Shown: positions 25,201-33,762, counted from the stretch's first letter. The stretch: 64,000 nucleotides of DNA from JAQVYB01 sp964490935 (GCA_964490935.1 CAZBEO010000001.1:65082-129081), one strand, 5' to 3'. Numbers and translations are program-made. The notes: generated by a model from the letters alone, not told the origin.

Positions 25201-26686
25201 CATAGCGACCGGACGTATTATCCCGCACCACACAATCGTTCAGCCAGGCCACATAGGCCCCGCCGCCATAGCGCGATGCCCGATTGCTCTCGATCACGCT
25301 GTCATAACAAACCGCCCCCGCGACGCCCCCGCCCAGACCGGATGCATTATCTGAAATCACACAATTCACCACGGTTCCCGAAAGCGCGAAAGCAAACACC
25401 CCGCCGCCGGGATCCTGTTCTATCGTCCTCCCGCCGCGCACCGTAAAGCCGTACAAAACCGCGCCGGAATCCATGATCACGCCCCGCACCGCCCCCGGTC
25501 CAAAGCCGTACTCATTCGTTGCCGTCGGGTCCACCGCGCCCACAATATGCGTCACCAACGGTCCATTCATACTGCGCAAGACCACGCCGGTTCCAATCAT
25601 CGCCCGGTTGGTCTGATCATACATAACGCCGCCGCCCTGATCATACACCCCGTTGGTCACCCATACCGTGTCGCCCTCGCCCGCAACATCCAGTGCCTCC
25701 TGAATCGTATGCGCCGCCGTCGCCCAGTTCGTATAGGGCAACGCCGGGCTCGGACTATTCGTCCACACAAACCGATCCGACACCAACAGGCCCAAGCCCG
25801 AAACCGGCCGATTCGACACCCCGGCCTGCGCATCCGAAAACACGTCCAACGTACCGTTGTAATACACCCCATCCAGCGGAGAAAAAGTCACCGTCACATT
25901 CGTGGCCGACTCGGGTGGAAGCACAAAATTCGTCGCGCTCACCGTATACCCCGTCGGAACCTGAATATCGGAAACGGTTAAGGCTTCATCGCCCAGACTG
26001 CTCACCGTGATGACCCGCTGAGTCGACGTATTCACCGCCACCCTGCCAAAGGCCAGCTCACCGGACACCACCACCACGCGCCCGGTAAAAGGCACGAACA
26101 CAAAATCCGTCATCCAGCCCGCATCGGAGCCCTCGCTTTCCGAAATATCCTTGGAATATTCCCAGCGTAGGGTAGACACATTCGACGCCAGCACATATTG
26201 ACACTGCTGCCAGTCCGCGTCCCCGGAAAGGACATTCGATTCAGATCCGTTTATATAGAACGTGAGATCGTCATACCCCTCTTCCGAGGAGACCTTCCAC
26301 TGAAACACCGCCAACCCGCGCCCCGTCACCACCGTCTCCATCCAGTTCGCCCCATTATTCGTTGTCGCCCCCGACTGTGCCGCACACGAATCCGGCTCAC
26401 GAGTCGTGTTGGTTTGCGCAAACCAATCCGCATCGCCACCAGTGGTCCAGGTGAAGGCGGGGGCGTGCGTCGCCTCCGCCAACGTCGTACAGCTTTGCGC
26501 ACGAGCGCCGGCCACTAAAATCCCGACCGCCGCCAAAACCAGCCATCCGCACTTTTTCCAATGATTGGAAAAACCGGGTGAAAAGTTTCCAATGATTGGA
26601 ACTTTTTCGGAATGATTTTCCAATGATTGGAAAAAAGAAAATGAAGAACGCAGAACCGACAAACCGCCACGCAGTGTACCACGCAT
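18884..26686 (-). CDS. giant secreted beta-helix protein, 5' part (frameshifted)
   Basis: The start is the ATG at 26686, 7 nt from AAAGGAGG; upstream reading to 26818 is unlikely. The first 60 residues form an unusually long signal peptide whose n-region is encoded by three 31-bp-phased palindromes (FQSLE, PIIGN, SNHWK); the hydrophobic core is WLVLAAVGILVAGARA. After an N-terminal jelly-roll-like part and an ASH-like segment come five modules, each with a TNWATAxxxIQxAxD opening and a VxNGxY strand, forming pectin-lyase-like beta-helices. PKD-like domains separate them. The frame ends in nonsense after GVASATA at about 19053, where a one-base deletion shifts to the frame of the 16371-19220 segment. 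Either a real inactivating or phase-variable mutation or a sequence error. Confidence 0.85.
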   Translation of the reverse strand: MRGTLRGGLSVLRSSFSFFQSLENHSEKVPIIGNFSPGFSNHWKKCGWLVLAAVGILVAGARAQSCTTLAEATHAPAFTWTTGGDADWFAQTNTTREPDSCAAQSGATTNNGANWMETVVTGRGLAVFQWKVSSEEGYDDLTFYINGSESNVLSGDADWQQCQYVLASNVSTLRWEYSKDISESEGSDAGWMTDFVFVPFTGRVVVVSGELAFGRVAVNTSTQRVITVSSLGDEALTVSDIQVPTGYTVSATNFVLPPESATNVTVTFSPLDGVYYNGTLDVFSDAQAGVSNRPVSGLGLLVSDRFVWTNSPSPALPYTNWATAAHTIQEALDVAGEGDTVWVTNGVYDQGGGVMYDQTNRAMIGTGVVLRSMNGPLVTHIVGAVDPTATNEYGFGPGAVRGVIMDSGAVLYGFTVRGGRTIEQDPGGGVFAFALSGTVVNCVISDNASGLGGGVAGAVCYDSVIESNRASRYGGGAYVAWLNDCVVRDNTSGRYGGGMMEAFAAHCRITGNSAQMGGGAFMAALSNCVVAGNSAERFGGGVARMGDGPIENCTIVGNSAAECGGIVEVMAVNCLVYYNTASIRYPNWPSEEDSESAYFEFSCTTPLPEGEFGTNNIADAPRIVSLIDPHLLSDSPCIDAGTNAEWMATGTDIDGEARLNAGTVDIGADEFWANSLTDTLQVAISLPLGAVVVPGYPLPLEAAIIGRCEQTTWEIDDGTALTNVPFFTHAFTNTGDYEVRLAASNLLGEVSAVVTVRVLEVAFYVATNGSDAADGMSWSTAKQTIQAAVDACTVPGASVWVSNGVYDTGGAYAFAHSNRVAVTNPFPVRSMNGPEFTEIRGAQDPASTNVYGCGSNAVRCVLLSGGASLSGFTLSGGRSGIEFEFSGSGGGVFCDGSRGAVSNCIVVGCAAYGYGGGIYQGVITHCDVEYNEAGQRGGGVYESELSHSKIIGNRAQYGGGMIYGEAWNCLLADNEATKSGGGADDVGLYNCTVIGNRAMEGGGVSHGFCVNTIVYYNEAVTGPNWGNGSFAAPPYFSYSCTTPMPEVNQGGFTNAPLLAGMRYGHLLQNSPCIGAGITQEWMAAATDCDDEPRQNGTSVDIGWDQFWYAGCTNDLEMGIGFPNGLHVAPGAELPMFSDDNAGRPLGLVWHFGDSSSVNNETWPSHAWAGEGEYTVLLTAINQDAVGQAAATVYVENVVQHVTIDGDDSAAGTNWATAKQTIQAAVDDSIYGGLILVSNGVYNTGARQYGELSTSNRVIQTNAVTVRGVNGPAVTIIAGYAGPDEESVRCVLMGPNTRLENMTLTNGYTAYTSTQRDHGGGAYCMDETAVLSNCVISGCNAYAYGGGVYRGTLLNSTLQNNAARHGGGAYEANLVDCTVSGNTARYGDGGGIAAGSAVRCDVSLNVATNGNSNGGGVFAAMVSNCTIRGNACAVSGGGVAACTVYNSLITENVSVSEGGGAYQSNLRNCTMTANSSGTYLGSALNSIIYGNTAYEWNGGSAAIQYTCTTPLPDGDGCITNDPLLTSDYALQAASPCINAGSNEAWMVGAMDLAGTNRLIDTTVDMGAYEYWMGPGNLMATFAGGNVLLTWELPLGVSSCAVYRGDAELPPASPLAMLGSTNRWQDTNALSGECYFYWVQTYFNGESSPVMNPVYYCVPSGPENTHYVWAGSTTPQAPYTNWATAATNIQDAVDVASDGHTVLVGDGTYDTGWRTDSSDSEEPVYLKNRVFITNDITVRSAGGPEKTSIRGEGPNGTNAVRSVYMRGHSILSGFTLSGGHVAAEMEDWTHRNQTGGGVFMEGGAIVSNCVITQCGGSGVANWKGGRLVDSMIVHNAGEDGGGLYLTGEALVMRCAIVDNTAAPVRGDGGHGGGAFLTGDEADGIPVLRNCFIAGNLAEPLRLGGGGGVMLNGGHLVNCTLINNRSMEFGGGIYVGASASTQQVVNCISYHNQAPYGCDVYVEQNSEVAAVLEFNCVSEVLTGSGNITNDPFMVGSEDAHILEASPCRGAGDLSVVLLGETDVDKEFRLGPGITVDIGCDQFHADAIFGEVTPGIAASFTNLVAGVPCPLWTDVRGKVNAFVWRYNAGAGVQRITNAWQISPVFTNAGQVEVVITATNADGAFSHTCTVTVVESFTNYVSLNGAHVAPYTNWANAATNVQSAIDACFAGGVTIVNTGIYKQGSTIRIEKPVTLRGTEDGETDEIELNGENAYGVLFMDHEAAVVENLTLRLGKASQGGGAVVYGGVLRHCTVQDNTAEGFGACVRAFGSGILEDCYIARNVANEYGGGVYADDRAQILRCWITSNTSRKNGGGAWLDQDAVMLNTFVDFNRAFGGGGVAFGAGGTMRNCTVVRNLAEGYGGGVLHGKGITRNSLMYYNEAPVGADNYKPSGAIEVNYCLTTPGVTGTGNITGANPRLASLHNPHILPSSPARNAGDSSGIVNGEVDYDSESRIYEGTVDIGCDEVIPTNLLPSCIVYILNEDTLRVNDSTELWASLFGKPASLVWTVTGVGVTNTYTDQTFITASWSAPGLYPVVLTASNLGGVASATAPYGWWSRALSITSHRADCMLLRSRTGLMPPPTSKTRLTPAPWAVPRWSAPEPTT
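26553..26634 (-). repeat. array of three palindromes, 31-bp period (copy 1)
   Basis: TTCCAATCATTGGAA palindromes are centred at 26563, 26594 and 26625, exactly 31 bp apart. A/T bases extend the arms of the outer two to 19-21 bp. The array lies 50-130 nt downstream of the start codon. Since 31 is 1 modulo 3, the three copies are read in three frames as FQSLE, PIIGN and SNHWK. An equivalent array lies at 48275-48353. Confidence 0.85.
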
Positions 26687-26859
26687 ACCCGACCTCCTTT
26701 GATAGCCTAGATCGGGATATCTTAGTGAGGACATCCTGCAATAACAATTCAAAATACGCGCCACGATAGGTCGCATTCCTGGACGGCCATGAGAGGCATC
26801 GGCCCAGATGCCACTCACTTTTTAGAAAATGCCCGCGAGCCGCGGGCGCTCCCGATGGA

Positions 26860-27675
26860 CTAGTTCACGGGTTCGGCTTCTTCGAATCCCCAAGGCTGAA
26901 TGCGCTGGGTTTGGGTGGCACTTTGCCAGAGGTACCACATGCCGTAGATCGGTGCGTAGACGGCGCGATCAAATTTCCCGTCGCCATCGTAATCCGCAGG
27001 CACCGGCAACGCCTGATTCCAACCCCAATGTTCCGTGCTCATGGTTTGACTGGCCGACAGCCACGCATACCACTGGCCATTGTCCGGCCAAAAAACCGCC
27101 ACGTCGGTGAGTCCATCGCCATCGTAGTCGCCGGGAACAGGATCTGTTTCGTTCCAGCCCCAAGGCTGCATGCGCGGGGTTTGCGTCGCACTTTGCCAGA
27201 GGTACCACATGCCATATTCCGCCGAATAAACCGCCAAATCGGTCAGACCATCCCCATCGTAGTCACCCGGCACGGGTTCGGCTTCATTCCACCCCCATGC
27301 CTGAATGCGCGAAGTCTGCGTGGCCGATTGCCAGATGAACCAGGTGCCGCTTTCAGGGACATACACAGCAAGATCGGTAATACCATCGCCATCGTAGTCG
27401 GCAGGAACTGGAATGGCTTCATTCCAGCCCCAAGCCTGTACGCGCGCGATCTGGGAATTGCTCTGCCAGATCAGCCAGGTCCCGCTTTCCGGCGCGTACA
27501 CGGCCACGTCGTATTTGCCATCGCCATCATAATCACCGGCCACCGGCGTGCTATTTACCCAGCCCCATGCCTGTTGATACAAACTATAGTCAGAGCTCTT
27601 CAAAATGTACCACTGTCCCATGTCAGGCCAGAACACCGCCACATCGGCTTTGGCATCACCATCAAAATCCAAATA
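26860..27675 (-). repeat. six-repeat C-terminal domain (second giant gene)
   Basis: 271 codons plus stop with the same six-repeat plan as 16371-17186, ending in FEEAEPVN. Confidence 0.85.
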
Positions 27676-30366
27676 CACGCCCTGACTGCCCGCCTGATGA
27701 ATCACATACTGCATGCCGGCTATCCACGCCGTGGTTTCGCGTTTGCTTCCACTGTTTTGCTCGATGACTAATTCCACGCTTCCAATACCTGTTCCGCTGG
27801 CACCAGACACCACCGTAACCCAATCCGACGTACTAACAGCTATCCAAGCGGTATTGCTGGCGGCCTGTACAGCAACATGAACCGTGCCACCTTCGCGTAC
27901 CGCATTGGTGGCGCCCAGTTCGCCACCACCCGGTTCCAACACCAGATTCGTCGTGCCATACACCAACGTATAATTTTGCGGAATACTAAATGAACCAAAC
28001 GTCCCCGAGCGCGATGAATACGTGGCAAATTCGTAGCGCGTTGTTCCATTCGCATCCCCCGTCACACGCAGCGTACTGGAAGTGCCCAACGTCAGCGTAT
28101 CGCGCACAATCAACAGATCACTGGTTGTGTTCTCCAGTTCCACATCAAACATCCCGTCCAGTTGCACCGAACCCTCGATCGTAAGAGTACCCACGCTGGC
28201 CCCTGGTGCTAAGTGTGAATTAAATAACGCGATCAACTGGTTTATGCTGTTCAGAAGCCCAAGTATACCTCTGCCCCCCAGCCGCGCACCAGGCCCAACA
28301 TGCACATCGCCCAAGCTTTCCAGCCGGCCCTCAACGCGCAGCCGGCCTCCGGCCACATCCACGCCGCCCAGCTGATTACTGCTCCCTGCAACAACCACAT
28401 CCCCGTGACCATCCACCGTCATGCGGCCCGGCCCCGAAAGGAAAGCAGGCAACCTAACCACGACATTAGAATCCCCTTGAATGATTCCATCACCCGAAAA
28501 TAGCATATTTTGCAAAGGTGCCATGCTCGCGCGCACGGCAAGGATTCCGTTATTGGTGAAAATAAGATTCAGCTCTGGATTCCCCAAATTTCCTGGCTGA
28601 CGTACACCGCAAGCGCCTCCATCCAGGCACATAGCATTGCTGGGGGAACCAAAGTTGTTTGATCCAAACAGTTCAATCCGACCCGGACCCGAAAAGTTAA
28701 AATCTCCACTACCCAAGGCACCCAGCAAATCACCATGAATCTCCACCGCCGTTCCCGTTGTCATCGTCACAAATCGTCCTCCAGGTGCCACCAGCAGATC
28801 ACAGTTCAACACAAACAATCCGCCATTCCCCTGAACCGCTGGCTGAAGTCCTCCGCTCACCACCTCGTTGGTCAGCGTAATGGTTTGACCCGGTCCATTA
28901 ACTACGACCGCATTAGACCCTGCTGCCCGAATACTTTGGACCTCCACATTCGTATCCAGATTTATCGTAAGCGGCTCAAAGCCTGAAACAAAACCCACGT
29001 TATCATTCTTCCCCGGAACAAGTCCGCCTGAGTTGCTCCAGTTCGCGGCGTCACTCCAACTGTTGTTGGTCGTTTTATTCCAGGCAGGAGTATCTTCTAA
29101 GAAGATCGAATGATCGTTGTAGCGTAGCGTATGCGTTGTAAGACCAATGACACGGCTGAACTGCCCCGTCAGACTACCAAACGTAATCAGGTTGGTACGG
29201 GACGTTGCGTTCTCGTCAAGCCTATAGATCTCCAACGTGCTATATCTGCCCAACTCCAACCTGTTATCCCCCAAATCGAACGTCCCTAGTCCCGCCGGGG
29301 TTTCGAACAACACCAACGTGCCATCGATGGATGCCGCAACCGATCCCGATATTTCATTCGTCACCACCAACGTGGTACCGTTATATCGCGCACCTGATGC
29401 AACGATCAGTTTATTGGTAGAAGAAAAACGAATGCCTGATCCCCCAGATACCGAACCCTCGTTCACCACAAAATCGCCAAAAGAAATATTGTTAGACGTG
29501 GAGATCCCCATACGTCCCGTACCGTTTTTTGTGAGTTTTCCTTCAGAATAAATACTATCCAACACGTTCATGCTCGCAGTTCTCGCAACCGAAACAACGC
29601 CCGACTCTCCAAACCATAGCTGGCCGTACAGAAGAAAATCTCCGCTTTGTACCGTAATAGCGGCTCCTGCATCCGCCAGCGACAAAGCTCCGCCCCGGAA
29701 ACAGGTAAAACGGTTGTTCGTATTAAACAACAAACCAGCCACTGAACGATCCTCGCCAAGGTTCACCTCTAGGTGTGCAGGCGACTGGGCACTAAAAAGT
29801 GCGACATTCGAATAAACCGGCACCACGCCACCACTCCAATTCATTGGATCTGCCCAGTTGGTTCCCGCCTGGCTATTCCAGGAATAATCCACCACCACCG
29901 GCGGTGCTGGCGCGTTTGACGTGGTAATCGAAATCTCCGTGCTGTACGCCGTACCCGCAGTATTCATCGCATACGACCGCACCGTATACCTTGTGCCCGC
30001 AGTGACCCCACGCGCCTCGCTGGAAAATAGGCCCAGTCCAGCACCATCCACTGTTTTTGAATCAAAAATAGAAGGGGTTCCGCCACTCGACCAACAAATA
30101 CCGCGCTGCGTAACCGGTGCGCCTCCATCGTTGGTCACCGATGACGATACCGTAAAAGTTTCCAGGTCCACACTCCCCACCTGGGGTGCTGCAAGTTGTG
30201 GAGGCACCGGCGGCAAGGCTTTCGGCTGCGCCTGGGCCGGAACGACCAGCGCCAAGCCCAGCAGGGCGATGCCCACGTTCGAGAACGCCGACGCCCACAC
30301 CGCGCGACCGCACGTTCCCAACATTATTCCAAAATTTTCGACAACCCCTGCGCCGTACTTTTTCAT
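26860..30366 (-). CDS. secreted autotransporter-repeat-like protein with six-repeat C-terminus
   Basis: A 1,168-aa protein. The ATG at 30366 follows GGGAG by 6 nt; reading up to 30435 adds 23 residues without support. The signal peptide core is NVGIALLGLALVVPAQAQ (about residue 30-48). A fibronectin-III-like domain follows (RGICWSSGGTP, RSYAMNTAGTAYST). A long central region of beta-strand repeats (NWADPMNWSGGVVP, NSWSDAANWSNSGGLVPG, GPGRMTVDGHGDVVVAG) resembles autotransporter-associated beta-strand repeats. A BACON/Ig-like stretch (TSDWVTVVSGASGTGIGSVELVIEQN) comes before the six-repeat C-terminal domain. There is no autotransporter barrel, so the export and attachment route is unknown. About 170 bp separate it from the next gene. 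Confidence 0.82.
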   Translation of the reverse strand: MKKYGAGVVENFGIMLGTCGRAVWASAFSNVGIALLGLALVVPAQAQPKALPPVPPQLAAPQVGSVDLETFTVSSSVTNDGGAPVTQRGICWSSGGTPSIFDSKTVDGAGLGLFSSEARGVTAGTRYTVRSYAMNTAGTAYSTEISITTSNAPAPPVVVDYSWNSQAGTNWADPMNWSGGVVPVYSNVALFSAQSPAHLEVNLGEDRSVAGLLFNTNNRFTCFRGGALSLADAGAAITVQSGDFLLYGQLWFGESGVVSVARTASMNVLDSIYSEGKLTKNGTGRMGISTSNNISFGDFVVNEGSVSGGSGIRFSSTNKLIVASGARYNGTTLVVTNEISGSVAASIDGTLVLFETPAGLGTFDLGDNRLELGRYSTLEIYRLDENATSRTNLITFGSLTGQFSRVIGLTTHTLRYNDHSIFLEDTPAWNKTTNNSWSDAANWSNSGGLVPGKNDNVGFVSGFEPLTINLDTNVEVQSIRAAGSNAVVVNGPGQTITLTNEVVSGGLQPAVQGNGGLFVLNCDLLVAPGGRFVTMTTGTAVEIHGDLLGALGSGDFNFSGPGRIELFGSNNFGSPSNAMCLDGGACGVRQPGNLGNPELNLIFTNNGILAVRASMAPLQNMLFSGDGIIQGDSNVVVRLPAFLSGPGRMTVDGHGDVVVAGSSNQLGGVDVAGGRLRVEGRLESLGDVHVGPGARLGGRGILGLLNSINQLIALFNSHLAPGASVGTLTIEGSVQLDGMFDVELENTTSDLLIVRDTLTLGTSSTLRVTGDANGTTRYEFATYSSRSGTFGSFSIPQNYTLVYGTTNLVLEPGGGELGATNAVREGGTVHVAVQAASNTAWIAVSTSDWVTVVSGASGTGIGSVELVIEQNSGSKRETTAWIAGMQYVIHQAGSQGVYLDFDGDAKADVAVFWPDMGQWYILKSSDYSLYQQAWGWVNSTPVAGDYDGDGKYDVAVYAPESGTWLIWQSNSQIARVQAWGWNEAIPVPADYDGDGITDLAVYVPESGTWFIWQSATQTSRIQAWGWNEAEPVPGDYDGDGLTDLAVYSAEYGMWYLWQSATQTPRMQPWGWNETDPVPGDYDGDGLTDVAVFWPDNGQWYAWLSASQTMSTEHWGWNQALPVPADYDGDGKFDRAVYAPIYGMWYLWQSATQTQRIQPWGFEEAEPVN

Positions 30367-30895
30367 CCATTGCTCCCGTATCGTTTGTTGATGGTTAGAT
30401 GCCCCCCCCGCATTCATCCGGCGAGCTTCACGCATGGCACATACATGACCTTAGCGTAGGCCTCTGGAAGGAAACAAAGCAACATAAATGCATTTTTCCG
30501 GAAGGCCTTTTTCACTATTTCTGGAGGGCGTCGGGCCCCGACGCCTTGGGCGTGTGGAGTCACTCCGGCGTTGGAATGTTTTGACGGCTGGTGGCTTTGG
30601 CTTTGACGCCCAGGCGCGCGAGCCGCGCGCCGTCCAGAGGAGAGGTGCCGCATTGGGCGATCTCATATCCAACGCCTCGCGGGACGCGCTCACTCTCCGC
30701 ACGGCCCGTGGGGACACGGGCCCTCCCGGGAGGGACGTTGTCCCCAACGTCCTTTTATTTTCCCCCAGATCAATCCTTCTCTTCTTTCTTCCAACCCCTC
30801 GCACCCTCTCCGCACGGCTCGCGGGGACGCTCGCCCTCCAGTCTATAGTCTATGGTCTCTTCCCCCTTTGTGCCTTTGTGTGAAAAACATCCCGG
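30367..30895. other. 529-bp intergenic repeat patchwork
   Basis: No coding gene is supported. It holds a GGAGGGCGTCGGGC module (30522-30587), a GGGACACGGGCCCTCCC module (30695-30761), a REP-like copy (30807-30841) and a CTTTGTGCCTTTGTGTG module (30861-30890). The same modules recur at 33.5-33.7 kb and 48.5-48.76 kb. An eight-C run is at 30402-30409. Confidence 0.7.
30522..30587 (+). repeat. GGAGGGCGTCGGGC module, copy 1
   Basis: About 66 bp, opening with the fold-back GGCGTCGGGCCCCGACGCC and ending in TTTTGACGGC. An inverted copy with a few differences lies at 48627-48692. Confidence 0.65.
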
Positions 30896-31711
30896 CTAAT
30901 TGACCGGTTCGGCCTGCTCGAAGCCCCAGGGCTGCGTGCGAGGGGTTTGGGTGGCGCTTTGCCAGATGTACCATAGGCCGAGTTCAGGCGCATACACGGC
31001 GCGATCGAAGATACCATCGCCATCGTAATCCGCCGGCACCGGCCAGGCCGCGTTCCAACCCCAGGAAGCAGTCATCCCGGTTTGCGTGGCCGAAAGCCAA
31101 GCGTACCACATGCCGCTATCCGGCCAGTAGACAGCCACGTCGGTTTTTCCATCGCCATCGTAATCGCCCGGGATCGGTTCGGCGTCCGGCCAGCCCCACG
31201 CCTGCGTGCGGGCGGTCTGCGTCGCGCTCTGCCAGATGTGCCACGTGCCGCTCTCAGGATTATACACCGTCACGTCCGTCATGCCGTCGCCATCGTAATC
31301 ACCAGGAACCGGCACGGCACCGCTCCAGCCCCACGACTGCGTGCGGGCGGTCTGCGTCGCACTCTGCCAGATATGCCAGACGCCGCTCGCAGGCACATAG
31401 ACGGCCAGGTCGCACTTTTCATCGCCATCATAATCCCCCGGTACGGGGATGGTTTCATTCCAACCCCACGACTGCGCACGTTCCGTTTGGGTGGCACTCT
31501 GCCAGATCAGCCAGGTGCCTGTTTGCGGCGCATACACAGCCACGTCGAAAAGGCTGTCGCCATCGTAATCGCCCGGCACCGGTGTGGCGTCACGCCAACC
31601 CCACGACTGATAGCGCCCAGTGTTCAAGCTGGATTGCAGAATCGACCACATGCCCGCAGCGGGGTAATACGTGGCAATGTCCGCCTTGCCATCGCCGTCA
31701 AAATCTAAGAA
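30896..31711 (-). repeat. six-repeat C-terminal domain (third giant gene)
   Basis: 271 codons plus stop with the same plan, ending in FEQAEPVN. Confidence 0.85.
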
Positions 31712-33304
31712 CACCGGATCGCGATAGGTGAACCCATTCGCCAACGTAATCGTTCCATAGCCCGTCGATTGAATCACCACATTGCCCACGCCCCGGAATC
31801 CGGCACAGGCCGTTACCACCACCTGTGTGGGGCTCTGGCTGACCATGGACTGCACGCTCACCCCGCACAGGGTGACCGCATGCACGTCTGATCCACTCCC
31901 CAGATGGCTTCCGTTGATGACCACCTGATACCCGCCTGTCACCGATCCGATAGACGGAGTAACCCGGCTGATGAGCCCCATGGGGTTGTAGGTATAGACC
32001 TGCAGCATGGTCATTGTGCCCTCGCTGGTTGATTGAATAGAGACATCACCCGTCGTTCCACCCGAGGGCCCGGCACCCAACGTGACTTTCACCCAGTCCG
32101 TACCCTGATCCACGATGGTTGCAGCGACTCCGCACACCGTCACATTCGTGATATCCGTGCCATTCCCCAGCGCAACGCCATTGGTCACAACGATCGTATT
32201 TCCTCCTGCGGAGGGTCCACTCTCGGCAGAGATCAGCGACACCCGTTCATACGCGCCCATATCCACCGTGCCAAAAAGAACGCGCGGGTTCCCGGCCAGG
32301 TCATACGGCGCACTATTGGTCGGCGCATAGGCATTGTTACCCGCATTGACACACGGCGAACGGGCCTGTAGCGAATAATTGCTGTTCGCCGCATCCATGA
32401 ATTTTGGGTCGCCGGTAATACATCCGTTCACCCCATTCGTCACGCCATCAGGAGAGCATGTATTCTGCACGGTCGCTGTGCCCGCAAGAATATTGTCATC
32501 GTGAACAGAGGCGATATTGGACCAAATGATGCAATTGTTAATGGTGCCGTTATGGGTTCCGCCGCCATACTCTCCATTGTTTTTGGTAACCGTACAGTTA
32601 TTCAATGTACAGTACGCCATGCCGCCACCATATACTGCGGTGTTCTCACTAATTAAACAGTTATTCAACGTCGCGCGAAACGCCCCGCCGCCTGCACTGA
32701 AGTTGACTGTATTTCCACGCACCACGCTGTTATAAATCTGACCCCCGTAGATTCCACCGGCGCGATGTGCCGCTGTGTTCGCAACGATCAGACAGTTGGA
32801 GACGATGCAGTCGGCGGCGGCCCATAGGCCTGCTCCGGATTGATCCATGTCGCCATCCCCGCCCGTGATACAGCCCCCGTTGGCAATGGTAAAACCAGCA
32901 AGCGAGCACCCATTCGTCATGAACACACCCCGTATCGCCGAATTTCCGACCGGCCCGACACCGGCAATGGTCGTCACGTCAGGACCATTCACCGATTGCA
33001 CCTGAATCGGTTTTGTAATGCACACCCGGTTCGGTAAAAGATATCCCGGAGTCACTACTGAGCCCGTGTTATACGTTCCATTCGTCACCAACACCGTATC
33101 CCCATCAGCCGCCAAATCCACCGCCGCCTGAATGCTCTGCTTGGCCGCCGCCCAACTCAAGCCGTTACCCGAATCGTCCGGGCGTGCCGCATCCGCGTAA
33201 TACGTGGTCTGACCCCACGCACCGCCGACCGCCCCCAACGAGAGCCCCGCGACCAAAAATAAACGTTTCCAACAGAACGAAAAAGAAACAGATGCACCAC
33301 GCAT
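30896..33304 (-). CDS. secreted beta-helix/IPT protein with six-repeat C-terminus
   Basis: An 802-aa protein. The ATG at 33304 lies 6 nt after AGGAGG; the longer frame to 33376 would translate the poly-C tract as Pro and lacks a ribosome site. The signal peptide is MRGASVSFSFCWKR plus LFLVAGLSLGAVGGAWG. Residues about 35-360 form one pectin-lyase-like beta-helix with a choice-of-anchor ending (NAGNNAYAPTNSAPYDLAGNPRV). Two IPT/TIG domains follow (ESGPSAGGNTIVVTNG and TPSIGSVTGGYQVVINGSHLG), then the six-repeat domain. It is predicted to be exported. The leader ATGCGTGGT is shared with the first giant gene. An 18-G tract lies 38 bp upstream of the start. Confidence 0.85.
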   Translation of the reverse strand: MRGASVSFSFCWKRLFLVAGLSLGAVGGAWGQTTYYADAARPDDSGNGLSWAAAKQSIQAAVDLAADGDTVLVTNGTYNTGSVVTPGYLLPNRVCITKPIQVQSVNGPDVTTIAGVGPVGNSAIRGVFMTNGCSLAGFTIANGGCITGGDGDMDQSGAGLWAAADCIVSNCLIVANTAAHRAGGIYGGQIYNSVVRGNTVNFSAGGGAFRATLNNCLISENTAVYGGGMAYCTLNNCTVTKNNGEYGGGTHNGTINNCIIWSNIASVHDDNILAGTATVQNTCSPDGVTNGVNGCITGDPKFMDAANSNYSLQARSPCVNAGNNAYAPTNSAPYDLAGNPRVLFGTVDMGAYERVSLISAESGPSAGGNTIVVTNGVALGNGTDITNVTVCGVAATIVDQGTDWVKVTLGAGPSGGTTGDVSIQSTSEGTMTMLQVYTYNPMGLISRVTPSIGSVTGGYQVVINGSHLGSGSDVHAVTLCGVSVQSMVSQSPTQVVVTACAGFRGVGNVVIQSTGYGTITLANGFTYRDPVFLDFDGDGKADIATYYPAAGMWSILQSSLNTGRYQSWGWRDATPVPGDYDGDSLFDVAVYAPQTGTWLIWQSATQTERAQSWGWNETIPVPGDYDGDEKCDLAVYVPASGVWHIWQSATQTARTQSWGWSGAVPVPGDYDGDGMTDVTVYNPESGTWHIWQSATQTARTQAWGWPDAEPIPGDYDGDGKTDVAVYWPDSGMWYAWLSATQTGMTASWGWNAAWPVPADYDGDGIFDRAVYAPELGLWYIWQSATQTPRTQPWGFEQAEPVN

Positions 33305-33762
33305 AAACAACCTCCTAGAGAATCTCATTTCGGACCACAATGGGGGGGGGGGGGGGGGGAATCTAAAGGTATCCAAACTGAATGCAAGCGCAAAGGCGGC
33401 TACTTCTTCGTTGCTTACTCACCTCTTCCATTCGTTGCTCTCTTCATTCGTTGGAATATCTTCTTATTTGCAAGGAAGGAGCACATGCTTCTCTTTCACC
33501 CCCTCTTGTTCATTCTCCGCACGGCTCGCGGGGACACGGGCCCTCCCGAAACACGCTCCCTCTCCGCGCTCTTCGCGTGCTCTGCGGGAGAATCTCTCTC
33601 CCCTCTTTCTTTGTGCCTTCGTGCCTTTGTGTGAAAACATCTCCCCTCTTTCCATGCGTTCTTTCGCGGCCAACTCTCCGCATGGCCCGTGGGGACACGG
33701 GCCCTCCCGGGATATCTGCGTCACCGCGTCCCTGCGCCTCTGCGTTTAATTCTTCGTTGCGT
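33305..33762. other. 458-bp intergenic repeat patchwork with poly-G tract
   Basis: No gene is supported. It contains the 18-G tract (33342-33359), two GGGACACGGGCCCTCCC modules (33515-33548 and 33674-33711), a CTCCGCGCTCTTCGCGTGC module (33559-33593) and a CTTTGTGCCTTCGTGCC module (33606-33640). All except the G tract recur in the other gaps around the giant genes. Confidence 0.7.
33342..33359. repeat. 18-nt G homopolymer
   Basis: An uninterrupted run of 18 G on the plus strand (C on the coding strand), 38-55 bp upstream of the ATG of the 802-aa surface protein and just upstream of its ribosome site. Such tracts slip readily. Confidence 0.9.

Noticed and set aside
26553..26634. The 31-bp periodic array as a CRISPR array.
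   Set aside because: The repeat is a 15-21 bp palindrome with 10-16 bp low-complexity spacers, only three units, inside a coding frame and with no cas genes.
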